Shown here in pieces: positions 50,808-59,063 of a DNA stretch of 64,000 nucleotides. The stretch lies in the NCBI GenBank assembly GCA_963798655.1, contig CAWCUH010000020.1, forward strand, positions 1 to 64,000. The letters run 5' to 3'. The position numbers and the translations under genes are program-made. Numbering within the stretch: the stretch's first letter is position 1; every line of letters starts with the position of its first letter. Source of the stretch: CAVSMC01 sp963798655 (GTDB lineage Bacteria; Pseudomonadota; Gammaproteobacteria; Burkholderiales; Casimicrobiaceae). Under the pieces are notes generated by a model. The model was not told where the DNA came from, made no database searches, and was given only the letters and a program-made list of their open reading frames with translations.

Positions 50808-51539
50808 CTAGCCGAGGTCGGTGTGCGAGTACACGCGGCCATTGTCGACGGGCGCGAGAACGATGCGCTCGACGATCGCCCGCGCGACGTCGGCGGGGTC
50901 CTTGAGCAGCCCTTGCTCCTTGAAGCCGCGGAAGAGCTCGACGCTCGGGAAGCGCGCCGGATCGTGGCTTCGCATCTCGCGCTGCATGTCCGTCTCGAAG
51001 ATGCCGGGCCGAAGCGAGATGCAGCGAAACGTCGGCTCGGCGTGCTCGGCGGCGATCGCGAGCGTGAGCATCTCGATCGCCGTTTTCGTCATCGAGTAGA
51101 CGCCGCTGCCGGCGATCGCCCGCGCGGCGGCGCCCGAAGATATGTTGACGATGCGCCGCTCGACCCGCTCGTCGGTGAACGTGCGGCAAAACAGGTCGGC
51201 GAGCGCGAGCGGAGCCGCGACGTTGGTCGCGAGCGCACGCCCGGCGGCGCCGATGTCGATGTCGCCGACGCGACCGATCGGACCGCCGACGGCGGCGTTG
51301 TTGATGAGCGTCACCGCTCGCAGCGGCTCGCGAGCGAGCGCCGCGAAGGCGCTGCCTGCCGCGCTCGCGATCGCGGTCGGCTCGCCGAGATCGCAGCGAG
51401 CGAGGCGAAAGCGCTCGCCGGCGAGCCGCGCGCTCGCGCTGCGGCCCACGCCGAGCACGATGAAGCCGCGCGACAGCAGCTCGGCGGCAAGCGCCTCGCC
51501 GAGGCCGCGCGACACGCCGGTGACGATCGCGGCATCCAC
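50808..51539 (-). CDS. Short-chain dehydrogenase/reductase
   Basis: Classical SDR with the NAD(P) motif TGVSRGLGEA (residues 7-16), NNAA at 80-83, and the catalytic S135, Y148 and K152 (YSMTK). The sequence resembles sepiapterin-reductase and benzil-reductase type SDRs (RPGIFETDMQREM). 243 aa. It lies 9 bases before the Bug-protein gene and 1 base after the zinc-ribbon gene; substrate unknown. Confidence 0.9.
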   Translation of the reverse strand: MDAAIVTGVSRGLGEALAAELLSRGFIVLGVGRSASARLAGERFRLARCDLGEPTAIASAAGSAFAALAREPLRAVTLINNAAVGGPIGRVGDIDIGAAGRALATNVAAPLALADLFCRTFTDERVERRIVNISSGAAARAIAGSGVYSMTKTAIEMLTLAIAAEHAEPTFRCISLRPGIFETDMQREMRSHDPARFPSVELFRGFKEQGLLKDPADVARAIVERIVLAPVDNGRVYSHTDLG

Positions 51540-51540
51540 G

Positions 51541-52641
51541 CTAGCGCCCTCCCTGCATCAGCACGAGCACGACGATCACGAAAACGACGAGCACGATCAG
51601 CGCGATCTTCCACGCGCTCTTCGGATACTCGCCGGCGATCGCGCCGGTCACGCCGTTCAGCGCGCACTGGTACGACTTCGCGCCGTACGTGTACGACAGC
51701 AGCCACACCGGCGACAGGATGTGCTTGAACGTCTGCCCGGAATAGTCGGCCCGCACGTCGAGATTGCGAAACGTGTCGCCCGGGACCTGCTGCGCGCACA
51801 TCGCGCGGAGCTTCGCGTCCATCGCGTCGCGCGCGCGCTGCGCGGCGCCGACGAGGTCGATCTGATAGCGCTCGACGACCCAGCCGGCGACGTAGCCGGC
51901 GTTGTACGGCTTCAGCTCGCCGGTCGGAAACGGCTCGATGCCGCGCAGCAGGCTCGGATGCACGCCGACCGACGCGCAGACGAGATCGTCGTCGAAGAAA
52001 TGCGACAGGCGGCCGGCCGCGGGCTCCCAGCGGACGTGCTGCACCTCGCGCGAGCGCATCTGGCCGTTCTCGACGTAGCTTTCGGTCGTGTAGTAGAAAT
52101 GGCCGGCGTCGGCGGTCCACGCCGCTTCGACGTGCGCGTCGAACGTCCAGTAGGGCAGATAAACGCCGCGCACCGTGTCGGTGAGCGCCCGGCGCTTCAG
52201 CGCGCCCGGCGCGAGCCAGAGCTTGCCATACCACGCGCGGATCGCGTCGCGCGCGCCGTCCTCACTCACCTTGAACGGCAGCACGCTCTCCGGCCGGAAC
52301 GCGGGCTTCGTCTCCTCGTAGGGCACGAGCTGCGCCGAGCCGCAGAACTCGCAGGTCTGCGCCTGGCGCGTCGGGTCGAGCACCGAGATGGCGTTGCAGC
52401 TCTGGCAGCGCACGAGGCGCTTGTCGGCCTGCCAGCCGCGACGATCGTCGGGAAGCCCACGCAGGGCGGCGACGAGGTCGTGCTCGACGACGGCACCGCT
52501 CGCGTCGAGCTTCATCGGCGACTCGGTGCCGCAGAACGGGCACACGAGCTTCTGCTTCGCGGGATCCCAGATCGCTTCGCCGCCGCATGCGGGACAGGCG
52601 AACTTCGACAGCGCGACCGCTTCGCTCGCCGCAGCGCTCAT
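51541..52641 (-). CDS. Zinc-ribbon membrane protein of an SPFH-associated module
   Basis: Two four-cysteine zinc ribbons lie at the N-terminus: C16/C19/C34/C37 and C79/C82/C97/C100. A soluble middle region has GVYLPYWTFDAHVEAAWTAD and VHPSLLRGIEPFPTGELKPYNAGYVAGW. A single C-terminal helix (WKIALIVLVVFVIVVLVLM, about residues 343-361) anchors it with almost nothing beyond the membrane. 366 aa. Proteins of this kind are found next to YdjI-like SPFH genes. The stop lies 1 base from the SDR start. Function unknown. Confidence 0.8.
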   Translation of the reverse strand: MSAAASEAVALSKFACPACGGEAIWDPAKQKLVCPFCGTESPMKLDASGAVVEHDLVAALRGLPDDRRGWQADKRLVRCQSCNAISVLDPTRQAQTCEFCGSAQLVPYEETKPAFRPESVLPFKVSEDGARDAIRAWYGKLWLAPGALKRRALTDTVRGVYLPYWTFDAHVEAAWTADAGHFYYTTESYVENGQMRSREVQHVRWEPAAGRLSHFFDDDLVCASVGVHPSLLRGIEPFPTGELKPYNAGYVAGWVVERYQIDLVGAAQRARDAMDAKLRAMCAQQVPGDTFRNLDVRADYSGQTFKHILSPVWLLSYTYGAKSYQCALNGVTGAIAGEYPKSAWKIALIVLVVFVIVVLVLMQGGR

Positions 52642-52642
52642 G

Positions 52643-53071
52643 TCATCGAATCACATAGCCAGCGACGCGCCAGATGCCATCGGGCTCGCGCTCGAGCGTC
52701 ACCGACTCCTGCCCTTCGACGTTGGCGAACACCGTGCGGAACACGACCAGCGCGTAGTCGCCGTCGGGATAGCCGGGAACGTCGCGACGAAACTCGGTGT
52801 GCACGAGCGTGCGCCGCTCGGGCTTGCCGCGCGCGGTGCGCTCCTTTCGAAGCGCTTCGCTCCACGCGTCGACCGTCATCGAGCTCCTGAATTTCGCCGC
52901 CGCGCGATCCCATGCCGTCTGGCTGTCGAGCGTGTCGGTGTACGCGAGCCAGTCGCGCGCCACGCGCTGCACGATCGAAGCGTTCGGGTCCTGCGCGAGC
53001 GCCGGCATCGCCGCGACGAACGCCAGCGCGGCGACGAAGCGGCGCCGCGAGCCCGATCGACGCGCGCTCAT
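52643..53071 (-). CDS. DUF4019-like exported protein
   Basis: Small exported protein: signal peptide RRFVAALAFVAAMPALAQ (cleavage near residue 27), then a single alpha/beta domain with VARDWLAYTDTLDSQTAWDRAAAKFRSSMTVDAWSEALRKER and GDYALVVFRTVFANVEGQESVTL, matching the DUF4019 pattern of a cone-shaped, NTF2-like fold. 142 aa. The ATG overlaps the SPFH stop, so the two are coupled. No known role. Confidence 0.75.
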   Translation of the reverse strand: MSARRSGSRRRFVAALAFVAAMPALAQDPNASIVQRVARDWLAYTDTLDSQTAWDRAAAKFRSSMTVDAWSEALRKERTARGKPERRTLVHTEFRRDVPGYPDGDYALVVFRTVFANVEGQESVTLEREPDGIWRVAGYVIR

Positions 53072-54138
53072 GTGCGGAGGAATGCGTCGACGGCAGCGCG
53101 CGTCACGCGCCACTGCGTGCCGATCTTCTTGCCCTTCAGATCGCCCGATTCGAGGCTCGCCATCACGTCCGACTCGGCGACGCCGAGCACCTGCGCGACC
53201 TGCGCCGGCGTCATCAGCTCCGGTGCGCCGCCGCTGCCGGCCGTCGCCTGCGGCGTCGCGATGCCGGGTGTCGACTGCGCGGTGATGCCGCCGACCTGGT
53301 TGATCATCTGGTTCGCCATCGCCATGCCGACCGCCAGCTCGGCCCCGACACCGCCCGCGCCGCCGCCCGAGCCGTGCTCCATTCCGCGCGCCATCTGGAA
53401 CTTCACGTAGTCGTTCAGGTTGCCGACCGCCGCCATGCTCGAGCGCTGATCGATCGCCTGCTCGACTTCCGGCGGCACCGACACGTTTTCGACGATGAAC
53501 GACGTCATCGCGAGCCCGTACTTCTCTCCGATGATCGGATTGATGATCGGCAACAGCGCTTCGCCGAGCTCGCCGTAGCGCGCCGCGACGTCGAGCGCGG
53601 GCACCTTCGCCGTTGCAAGCGCATCGGAGAACACGCTGACGATGCGCGAGCGCATCGTGTCGTTGAATTCGTCGAGGCGGAAGTGGTCGTCGGTGCCCGC
53701 GACTTCCTTCAGGAACTTCTTCACGTCCGCGACGCGGAAGTCGTACGTGCCGTAGGCGCGAAGCCGCACGACGCCGAAATCGGCATCGCGCATCATCACC
53801 GGGTTCGCCGTGCCCCATTTGTTGCCGGTGAACAGGCGCGTGACGACGAAGTAGACGTCGGCCTTGAACGGGCTTTCGAGCGCGTACTTCCAGCTCCTGA
53901 GGTTCGTCAGGACCGGTATGTTGTCCGTGGTGAGCGTGTGCTTGCCGGGACCGAACGCGTCGCCGAACTCGCCCAGATAGACGAACTGCGCGACCTGCGA
54001 CTCGCGCACGATCAGCTGCGCGCCGTTCTTGATTTCCCTGTCCTCGTCGGGGAAGCGGAAGCTCAGCGTGTCGCGCGAGTCGTCCGTCCACTCGATGATG
54101 TCGATGAACTGCTTTTTCAGGAAGTCGATGATGGCCAT
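53068..54138 (-). CDS. SPFH-domain protein (YdjI-like) with a C-terminal helix-turn-helix
   Basis: The N-terminal 290 residues are of the virion-core/YdjI type of SPFH protein (MAIIDFLKKQFIDIIEWTDD, GAQLIVRESQVAQFVYLGEFGDAFGPGKHTL, then FIVENVSVPPEVEQAIDQRSSM). A Gly/Ala linker follows. The last 50 residues, ELMTPAQVAQVLGVAESDV and onward to IGTQWRVTRAAVDAFL, look like an excisionase/MerR-type HTH. Usual relatives end in a zinc ribbon or GYF-like domain. 356 aa. It starts 11 bases from repeat copy C. Function unknown; a membrane-associated scaffold is inference. Confidence 0.82.
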   Translation of the reverse strand: MAIIDFLKKQFIDIIEWTDDSRDTLSFRFPDEDREIKNGAQLIVRESQVAQFVYLGEFGDAFGPGKHTLTTDNIPVLTNLRSWKYALESPFKADVYFVVTRLFTGNKWGTANPVMMRDADFGVVRLRAYGTYDFRVADVKKFLKEVAGTDDHFRLDEFNDTMRSRIVSVFSDALATAKVPALDVAARYGELGEALLPIINPIIGEKYGLAMTSFIVENVSVPPEVEQAIDQRSSMAAVGNLNDYVKFQMARGMEHGSGGGAGGVGAELAVGMAMANQMINQVGGITAQSTPGIATPQATAGSGGAPELMTPAQVAQVLGVAESDVMASLESGDLKGKKIGTQWRVTRAAVDAFLRT

Positions 54139-54148
54139 CGGGGCCCCG

Positions 54149-54209
54149 GAAAACTTCTGATGGATGATTCGGCGCGGGCGCGGCTTGCGCCGAACGCGCC
54201 GCGCACGCG
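54149..54209. repeat. GC-rich palindromic intergenic repeat, family 2, copy C
   Basis: The head GGAAAACTTCTGATGGAT matches copy B exactly over 18 bases. The arms CGGCGCG and CGCGCCG pair, with an inner GGCGC/GCGCC hairpin. It fills most of the spacer between the SPFH start and the dsbC stop. Confidence 0.75.
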
Positions 54210-54214
54210 CTCGC

Positions 54215-55018
54215 TTACTTCTTCGCCGCGAGCTTTTTCGCTTCCGCCTCGGCAGTCTGGAACTCGGACTCGAGACGATCCGCCGGCAGCGCGCCCGGCA
54301 CGATCGAGCCGTCGGCGAAGACGAGCGTCGGCGTCGCCGTGACGCGCAGCTTGTTGCCGAGCTCGGACGTCGCGGCGAGCGGGGTCGGGCAGTCGCCCGC
54401 GTTGTCGGGCAACGCGCCGCTCGAGAAAAACGCGTCCCATGCGCTGGCGCGGTCCGGCGCGCACCAGATGACTTTCGACTTGCGCGCGGCATCCGGATGC
54501 AGCTGGTCGATCGGATAAAGGAACGTGTAGATGGTCACGTTGTCGACGTCGTGCAGCGACTTCTCGAGCTGCGCGCAGAAGGGGCAGTCGGCGTCCGAAA
54601 AAATCGCCAGCTTGCGCTCGCCGTTACCTTTGACGCGCACGAAAGCGAGATCGAGCGGCAGGCTGTCGAACGCGATGCGGTGCAGCTGCCGCAGCTTCGC
54701 CTCGGTCAGGTTCGCCTTCGTGCTGGCGTCGTAGATCGAGCCGACGAGGATGTACTGCACCTTGGTGTCCGTGTACACGAGACGATCCTCGAACTGCGCC
54801 TCGTAGAGCCCGAAATACGGCGACTTGGTGACGCTCGCGATCTGTGCGCCGGGAAACTTCTGCTCGAGCAGCTTCTTCACCGACTGCGCCTCGGCTGTCA
54901 TCTTCGGCGCCTGCGCCGCCGGCTGCTGCGCAAGCGCGCACGGCGCGAGAGCGAGCAGCGGCAGCATCGCGATTGCGAGCGCGCGCTTCGCGGTGAGTGA
55001 AACGGAATCGATGGACAT
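54215..55018 (-). CDS. dsbC: Thiol:disulfide interchange protein DsbC
   Basis: DsbC is the periplasmic disulfide isomerase. A signal peptide (about residues 1-31) is followed by an N-terminal dimerisation domain and a thioredoxin domain with the active site CPFC at residues 145-148 (DADCPFCAQ) and the cis-Pro segment VTATPTLVF. A structural cysteine pair is likely at C186 and C210. 267 aa. It lies 24 bases after the UbiH-like gene, the usual beta-proteobacterial neighbour. Confidence 0.94.
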   Translation of the reverse strand: MSIDSVSLTAKRALAIAMLPLLALAPCALAQQPAAQAPKMTAEAQSVKKLLEQKFPGAQIASVTKSPYFGLYEAQFEDRLVYTDTKVQYILVGSIYDASTKANLTEAKLRQLHRIAFDSLPLDLAFVRVKGNGERKLAIFSDADCPFCAQLEKSLHDVDNVTIYTFLYPIDQLHPDAARKSKVIWCAPDRASAWDAFFSSGALPDNAGDCPTPLAATSELGNKLRVTATPTLVFADGSIVPGALPADRLESEFQTAEAEAKKLAAKK

Positions 55019-55042
55019 CGTTGCCTCCGGTTGAATGGACGA

Positions 55043-56254
55043 TCAGCGCAGCGCGGGCTGCGCGAGGAATCTCTTGGCGAAGGGCAGCCGATTGACCGCC
55101 GCGAGGCCGGCATTGCGCGCGGCCGACAGCCACGACGCATCGATCGCGAACAGCCGGGCGAGCGCGTCGGTCACGGCCTGCATCGTCGCGACCGGCTCGG
55201 CTCGCCGGCGTGCATAGCGCTCGAGCACGAGCGGCGCACCGGCGTCGAGCGGACCGCGCTCACGGAGCACCGCGGCAAGCGCGTCGACGTCGCCGAAGCC
55301 GAGGTTGACGCCCTGCCCGGCCAGCGGATGGACCCCGTGCGCCGCGTCGCCGACCAGCGCGACGCGCGAGGCGATGCACGCGCGGGGCCGAAGATAGTTG
55401 AGCGGGAACGCTGCCGGGGGTGTGATGCAGTCGAGCGCGCCGAGCGCACGATCACCCGCGTGGGCAACCCGAAGCGCGAGCGCGGGCGCATCGAGCGCCA
55501 TCAGTTCCGCGGCAAGGGCTCGCGGTGCCGACCAGACGATCGATATCCGCCGGCCCGGCAGCGGCAGCCAGGCGAGCACGCCGCCATCGGCGCAGAACCA
55601 TTGTCGCGCAACGCCGTGATGGGAGCGCTCGCAGTCGAAATTCGCCACCACGGCCGTCTGGTCATAAGGCCGCAACGGCGCCTCGAGGCCCGCTGCAGCG
55701 CGCACCCACGAGCGAATGCCGTCCGCGCCGACGACGAGCGACGCGCCGATCGTGCTGCCGTCGTGCAGCGTGAGCTGCGCACGATCGGCCGCGACGACGA
55801 GCTCGCGCAACTCCGCGGGCGCCACGACGTCGATTCCGCCGCCGCGTGCAAGCGGCAGCAGCGCGGCGCGCAATGCACGCTCCTCGACGATCCATGCGAG
55901 CGCGCGCTCGCCGAGATCGAACGCCGAGAATTCGAGCAGCGCGCCGCGATCTCCTTCGACGCGCATCGATTCGATCGGCGCGATGCGCGCGCACTCGAGC
56001 GATTGCCATGCGCCGAGCGCGTGGAGCAGCGCGGCGCTGCCGGGACTTACCGCGTAGACGCGCGCGTCCCAATCGTCGTCCGACGAAGGCGGCTCCGGCG
56101 ACGCGAGCGGCGCGCGATCGACGATCGCCACCCGCAACCCGGCGTGCGCGAGCGCAACCGCGAGCGCGAGGCCGACGAGGCCTGCCCCGGCGATGACGAC
56201 ATCGCGATCGGGCGCGGCGTCGCTTGCTCGCGGTGCGGATTCGCGCCCGGTCAT
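55043..56254 (-). CDS. UbiH/UbiF/COQ6-family FAD-dependent monooxygenase
   Basis: Flavoprotein hydroxylase of the ubiquinone pathway. The FAD motif DVVIAGAGLVGLALAVALAHAG lies at about residues 18-39, the DG motif GASLVVGADGIRSWVR at about 168-183, and the second FAD motif VALVGDAAHGVHPLAGQGVNLGFGD at about 299-323. The ATG at 56254 is chosen over a longer low-complexity start at 56335. 403 aa. Which ring carbon it hydroxylates cannot be told from sequence. Confidence 0.88.
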   Translation of the reverse strand: MTGRESAPRASDAAPDRDVVIAGAGLVGLALAVALAHAGLRVAIVDRAPLASPEPPSSDDDWDARVYAVSPGSAALLHALGAWQSLECARIAPIESMRVEGDRGALLEFSAFDLGERALAWIVEERALRAALLPLARGGGIDVVAPAELRELVVAADRAQLTLHDGSTIGASLVVGADGIRSWVRAAAGLEAPLRPYDQTAVVANFDCERSHHGVARQWFCADGGVLAWLPLPGRRISIVWSAPRALAAELMALDAPALALRVAHAGDRALGALDCITPPAAFPLNYLRPRACIASRVALVGDAAHGVHPLAGQGVNLGFGDVDALAAVLRERGPLDAGAPLVLERYARRRAEPVATMQAVTDALARLFAIDASWLSAARNAGLAAVNRLPFAKRFLAQPALR

Positions 56255-56321
56255 CGCTTGAGCACCGCGCGACGGTTCCTTGCCGGTCGGCTCGCGTTCG
56301 GCAGCGGCGGCCCGTGCGCGT

Positions 56322-56867
56322 TCACGCGTCGGCATCGAGCGTCTCGATCGTCAGCTGCTGATTGGTGTAGATGCACAGGTCGGCGGCGATGCCGAGCGCG
56401 CGCTTGACGATATCGGGCGCCGACAGCTCGGTCGTCTCGAGCAGCGCGCGTGCAGCCGCCTGCGCGTAAGGGCCGCCGGAGCCGATCGCGACGATGCCGA
56501 ACTCGGGCTCGAGCACGTCGCCGTTGCCGGTGATCACGAGCGATGCGCTGTGATCGGCGATGGCGAGCATCGCCTCGAGGCGGCGCAGCACGCGATCGGC
56601 GCGCCAGTCCTTCGCAAGCTCGACGGCGGCGCGCGTCAGATGTCCCTGGTGCTTTTCGAGCTTGCCCTCGAAGCGCTCGAACAGCGTGAAGGCGTCCGCC
56701 GTCGCTCCGGCGAATCCCGCGAGCACGCGCTCGTTGTAGAGACGGCGGACCTTGCGGGCGGTCGCCTTGATCACGACGTTGCCGAGCGTGACCTGGCCGT
56801 CGCCCCCGAGCGCGACGGAGCGGCCGCGGCGGACGGACAGGATCGTGGTGCCGTGAAAGGTCTCCAT
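56322..56867 (-). CDS. hslV: ATP-dependent protease subunit HslV
   Basis: HslV is the proteasome-like threonine peptidase that works with the HslU ATPase. It begins METFHGTTILSVRRG; T7 or T8 becomes the N-terminal nucleophile after processing. GGDGQVTLGNVVIK, LAGFAGATADAFTLFERFE and GSGGPYAQAAARAL are present. An ATG two codons earlier (56873) is possible; 56867 matches the family N-terminus. 181 aa. hslU is not next to it. A palindromic element ends 11 bases upstream of the outer ATG. Confidence 0.94.
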   Translation of the reverse strand: METFHGTTILSVRRGRSVALGGDGQVTLGNVVIKATARKVRRLYNERVLAGFAGATADAFTLFERFEGKLEKHQGHLTRAAVELAKDWRADRVLRRLEAMLAIADHSASLVITGNGDVLEPEFGIVAIGSGGPYAQAAARALLETTELSAPDIVKRALGIAADLCIYTNQQLTIETLDADA

Positions 56868-56884
56868 GGTCATGATCGCAAAGT

Positions 56885-56955
56885 AGGGTCAGAGTCGACT
56901 TTCCGCGACGCCCGGCGCGATGCCGGCAGCTGCACGGAAAGTCGACTCTGACCCT
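56885..56955. repeat. GGGTCAGAGT palindromic element, family 1, copy 3 (hslV leader)
   Basis: Outer arms of 21 bases pair perfectly: AGGGTCAGAGTCGACTTTCC plus G at 56885-56905 with the complement at 56935-56955. An inner CCGGC/GCCGG stem closes the core. It lies between the double-STAS gene and hslV. The ends are shared with copies at 34058 and 45613, while the bases after GGGTCAGAGT differ. Confidence 0.88.
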
Positions 56956-56961
56956 GCGCCG

Positions 56962-58194
56962 CTATGGTGCCTTCTTGACGAAGTGCCGCGGCGAAATGCC
57001 GATGAGCAGCAGCAGCGCCCGGACGATCGGCGATGCCCCGATGATCTGCACGATCCGCCGCTGCGTCTCGATGCGGTTGATCGCGTTCAACAGCGCGCCC
57101 GCGCAGACGAAGTCGATCCGGTCGACGGCGCTCACGTCGATCGCCACAACAGGGCGCGTTTGGCCGTACTCCATGATCTTCGCGAGCTGCGGTGACGTCG
57201 AACCCGCCATGACGCCCGAGACGGCGAGCGCGTCGCCGTTGAGCGCCGCCAACGTGTCCGGGCTTTCGGCCGGCGCCGATGCGACATTCGCCGCCGGCGG
57301 CGGCTCCCAAGAGGGCGGCGACAGCTCGAACGTGACGGCGAACTCGACGGCGCGGTCCTCGAACGTCGCGCGATCGTTCTGCCATTGCAACAGCTCGAGC
57401 GAGAGCTGCCACGCGCCCTCGCCGCCGTCGCGACCACGCTTGACGAGCGCGTCGAGGACCGCGCGCACCTTCTCCGAATGCTGCAGCTGCAATTGCAGAC
57501 GGCGTCGCCGGGCGTCGGCCAGCGCGTCGGCGAGCAGGCGCGCACCGGCATCGTCCATGCCGGTGATCGCGGCGAAATCGAGTCGCGCAGCCGTGCCCGG
57601 CTGCGCCGCCGAGCGCCGAAGTGCGTCGAATTGCGAAGCGGTCGCGGGCGAGAGCTTGCCGGACAGCACGATGGTGCCGCCGGCGGCCGCGCGCGGTGAC
57701 GGCTGCGGCCGTCGTCTTTCCTCCCATGCCGGCGCCGAGCGCTCGAACTCGACGACGTACGACAGCGCGAACTGCTCGAACGCCGCGCGATCGCCGGCTC
57801 GCTGCAGCACGTCGAACAGCGCAAGCCAGGCGAGCGGCGACTGCTTCGCATCGGCATCGCTCTGCACGCCCTGCTCGAGCAGCGCGCGCGCAGGCTGCAC
57901 CTGACCGCTCGCGTAGAGCAGCGCCGAGTTCTCGAGGACGGAGCACAGCCCCGGATTCGCCTGCGCGACCTCGATCGACGAGCGCTGGGGCGTCCATTCC
58001 ATCATGCTCGCGCCGGTCACGGTGATGTCGCCGGTGTTCGGCTCCGCCGGCCGACGCTCGGCGCCGGGCCTCGCGCCGGCCTGCGCTGCGACTTCGCGTG
58101 CGGACACTGGACGCGGTCCGTGCGCGAGCCGCGCCTTGACGTCGTGCTTGACGGGCTCGGGTTTCTTTGCCGGCGGTTTGGAAAAAAGGGCCAT
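56962..58194 (-). CDS. Double STAS-domain protein of unknown function
   Basis: The start at 58194 gives MALFSKPPAKKPEPVK. A Lys/Pro/Ala-rich leader (about residues 1-75) precedes a helical segment (VAQANPGLCSVLENSALLYASGQVQPARALLEQGV) typical of Betaproteobacterial proteins of this kind. Two STAS-like domains follow: about 170-260 (GTIVLSGKLSPATASQFDALRRSA, ITGMDDAGARLLADAL) and about 310-410 (LAVSGVMAGS, VAIDVSAVDRIDFVCAGALLNAI). No membrane segment. 410 aa. It could act as a cytoplasmic regulator or scaffold; there is no direct evidence. Confidence 0.75.
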   Translation of the reverse strand: MALFSKPPAKKPEPVKHDVKARLAHGPRPVSAREVAAQAGARPGAERRPAEPNTGDITVTGASMMEWTPQRSSIEVAQANPGLCSVLENSALLYASGQVQPARALLEQGVQSDADAKQSPLAWLALFDVLQRAGDRAAFEQFALSYVVEFERSAPAWEERRRPQPSPRAAAGGTIVLSGKLSPATASQFDALRRSAAQPGTAARLDFAAITGMDDAGARLLADALADARRRRLQLQLQHSEKVRAVLDALVKRGRDGGEGAWQLSLELLQWQNDRATFEDRAVEFAVTFELSPPSWEPPPAANVASAPAESPDTLAALNGDALAVSGVMAGSTSPQLAKIMEYGQTRPVVAIDVSAVDRIDFVCAGALLNAINRIETQRRIVQIIGASPIVRALLLLIGISPRHFVKKAP

Positions 58195-58302
58195 GCTCGG
58201 TGGAAATGCATCGCGAGCCGACGCGCGCGACGGCTCGCGGCAAGCGAGCAAGCAATTATGTTCCCGTCATAGGGGTCCGACAAGCGAGCCGCTTGACCGG
58301 CC

Positions 58303-58908
58303 TCACGCCCGCGCGAGATTTTGCGCGGCGAAGTCCCAGTTCAGCAGCTTGTCGATCACCGCGTTGACGTAGTCGGCGCGACGGTTCTGGTAGTCGAGAT
58401 AGTACGCGTGCTCCCAGACGTCGATCGTCAGCAGCGCGGTCGCGCCCTTGGTCATCGGCAGGTCGGCGTTGCCGGTCTTCATCAGCTTGACAACTGCGCC
58501 CTCGGCGACGAGCCACGCCCATCCGCTGCCGAACTGCGTCACCGCCGCGTTGGCGAATTCCTTCTTGAAGTTGTCATAGCCGCCGAACGCGGCGTTGATC
58601 TTGTCGGCGATCGGCCCGTGCGGCTGGCCGCCGGCGTTGCCGCGCAGGCAGTTCCAGTAGAAAGTGTGATTCCACACCTGCGCCGCGTTGTTGAAGATGC
58701 CCTGCTTGTCCGGCTTGGCGGCCGAGCCCCGGATGACGGCTTCGAGCGGCTGGCCCTCGAACTCGGTGCCCGGCACGAGCTTGTTCAGGTTGTCGACGTA
58801 CGTCTTGTGGTGCTTGCCGTAGTGGAAGCCCAGCGTGTTCGCCGAGATCACCGGCGCGAGCGCGTTTTCGGGATACGGAAGCGGAGGAAGCGTGAAGGCG
58901 TCGGCCAT
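58303..58908 (-). CDS. sodB: Superoxide dismutase [Fe] SodB
   Basis: Cytoplasmic superoxide dismutase. Metal ligands are H29, H81, D163 and H167. The active-site Gln at residue 77 (NNAAQVWNHTFYWN) and the flanking sequence place it with the iron type. 201 aa. It is alone on its strand, 108 bases upstream of the STAS gene. Confidence 0.96.
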   Translation of the reverse strand: MADAFTLPPLPYPENALAPVISANTLGFHYGKHHKTYVDNLNKLVPGTEFEGQPLEAVIRGSAAKPDKQGIFNNAAQVWNHTFYWNCLRGNAGGQPHGPIADKINAAFGGYDNFKKEFANAAVTQFGSGWAWLVAEGAVVKLMKTGNADLPMTKGATALLTIDVWEHAYYLDYQNRRADYVNAVIDKLLNWDFAAQNLARA

Positions 58909-59063
58909 GCGGAACTCCTGATGAGATCGGGCAATGCGGGAGAGAACGGCGCCGCGGCGGACGCGCCGTGCCCGGCCATCTTAGCGCAAGCACCGCCGCG
59001 CTCGCGCCGAAGTCCCGCGGGTGCCGCTCCGCTCGGCTGCCGCGACGCTGCGCGGTGCCCGGA

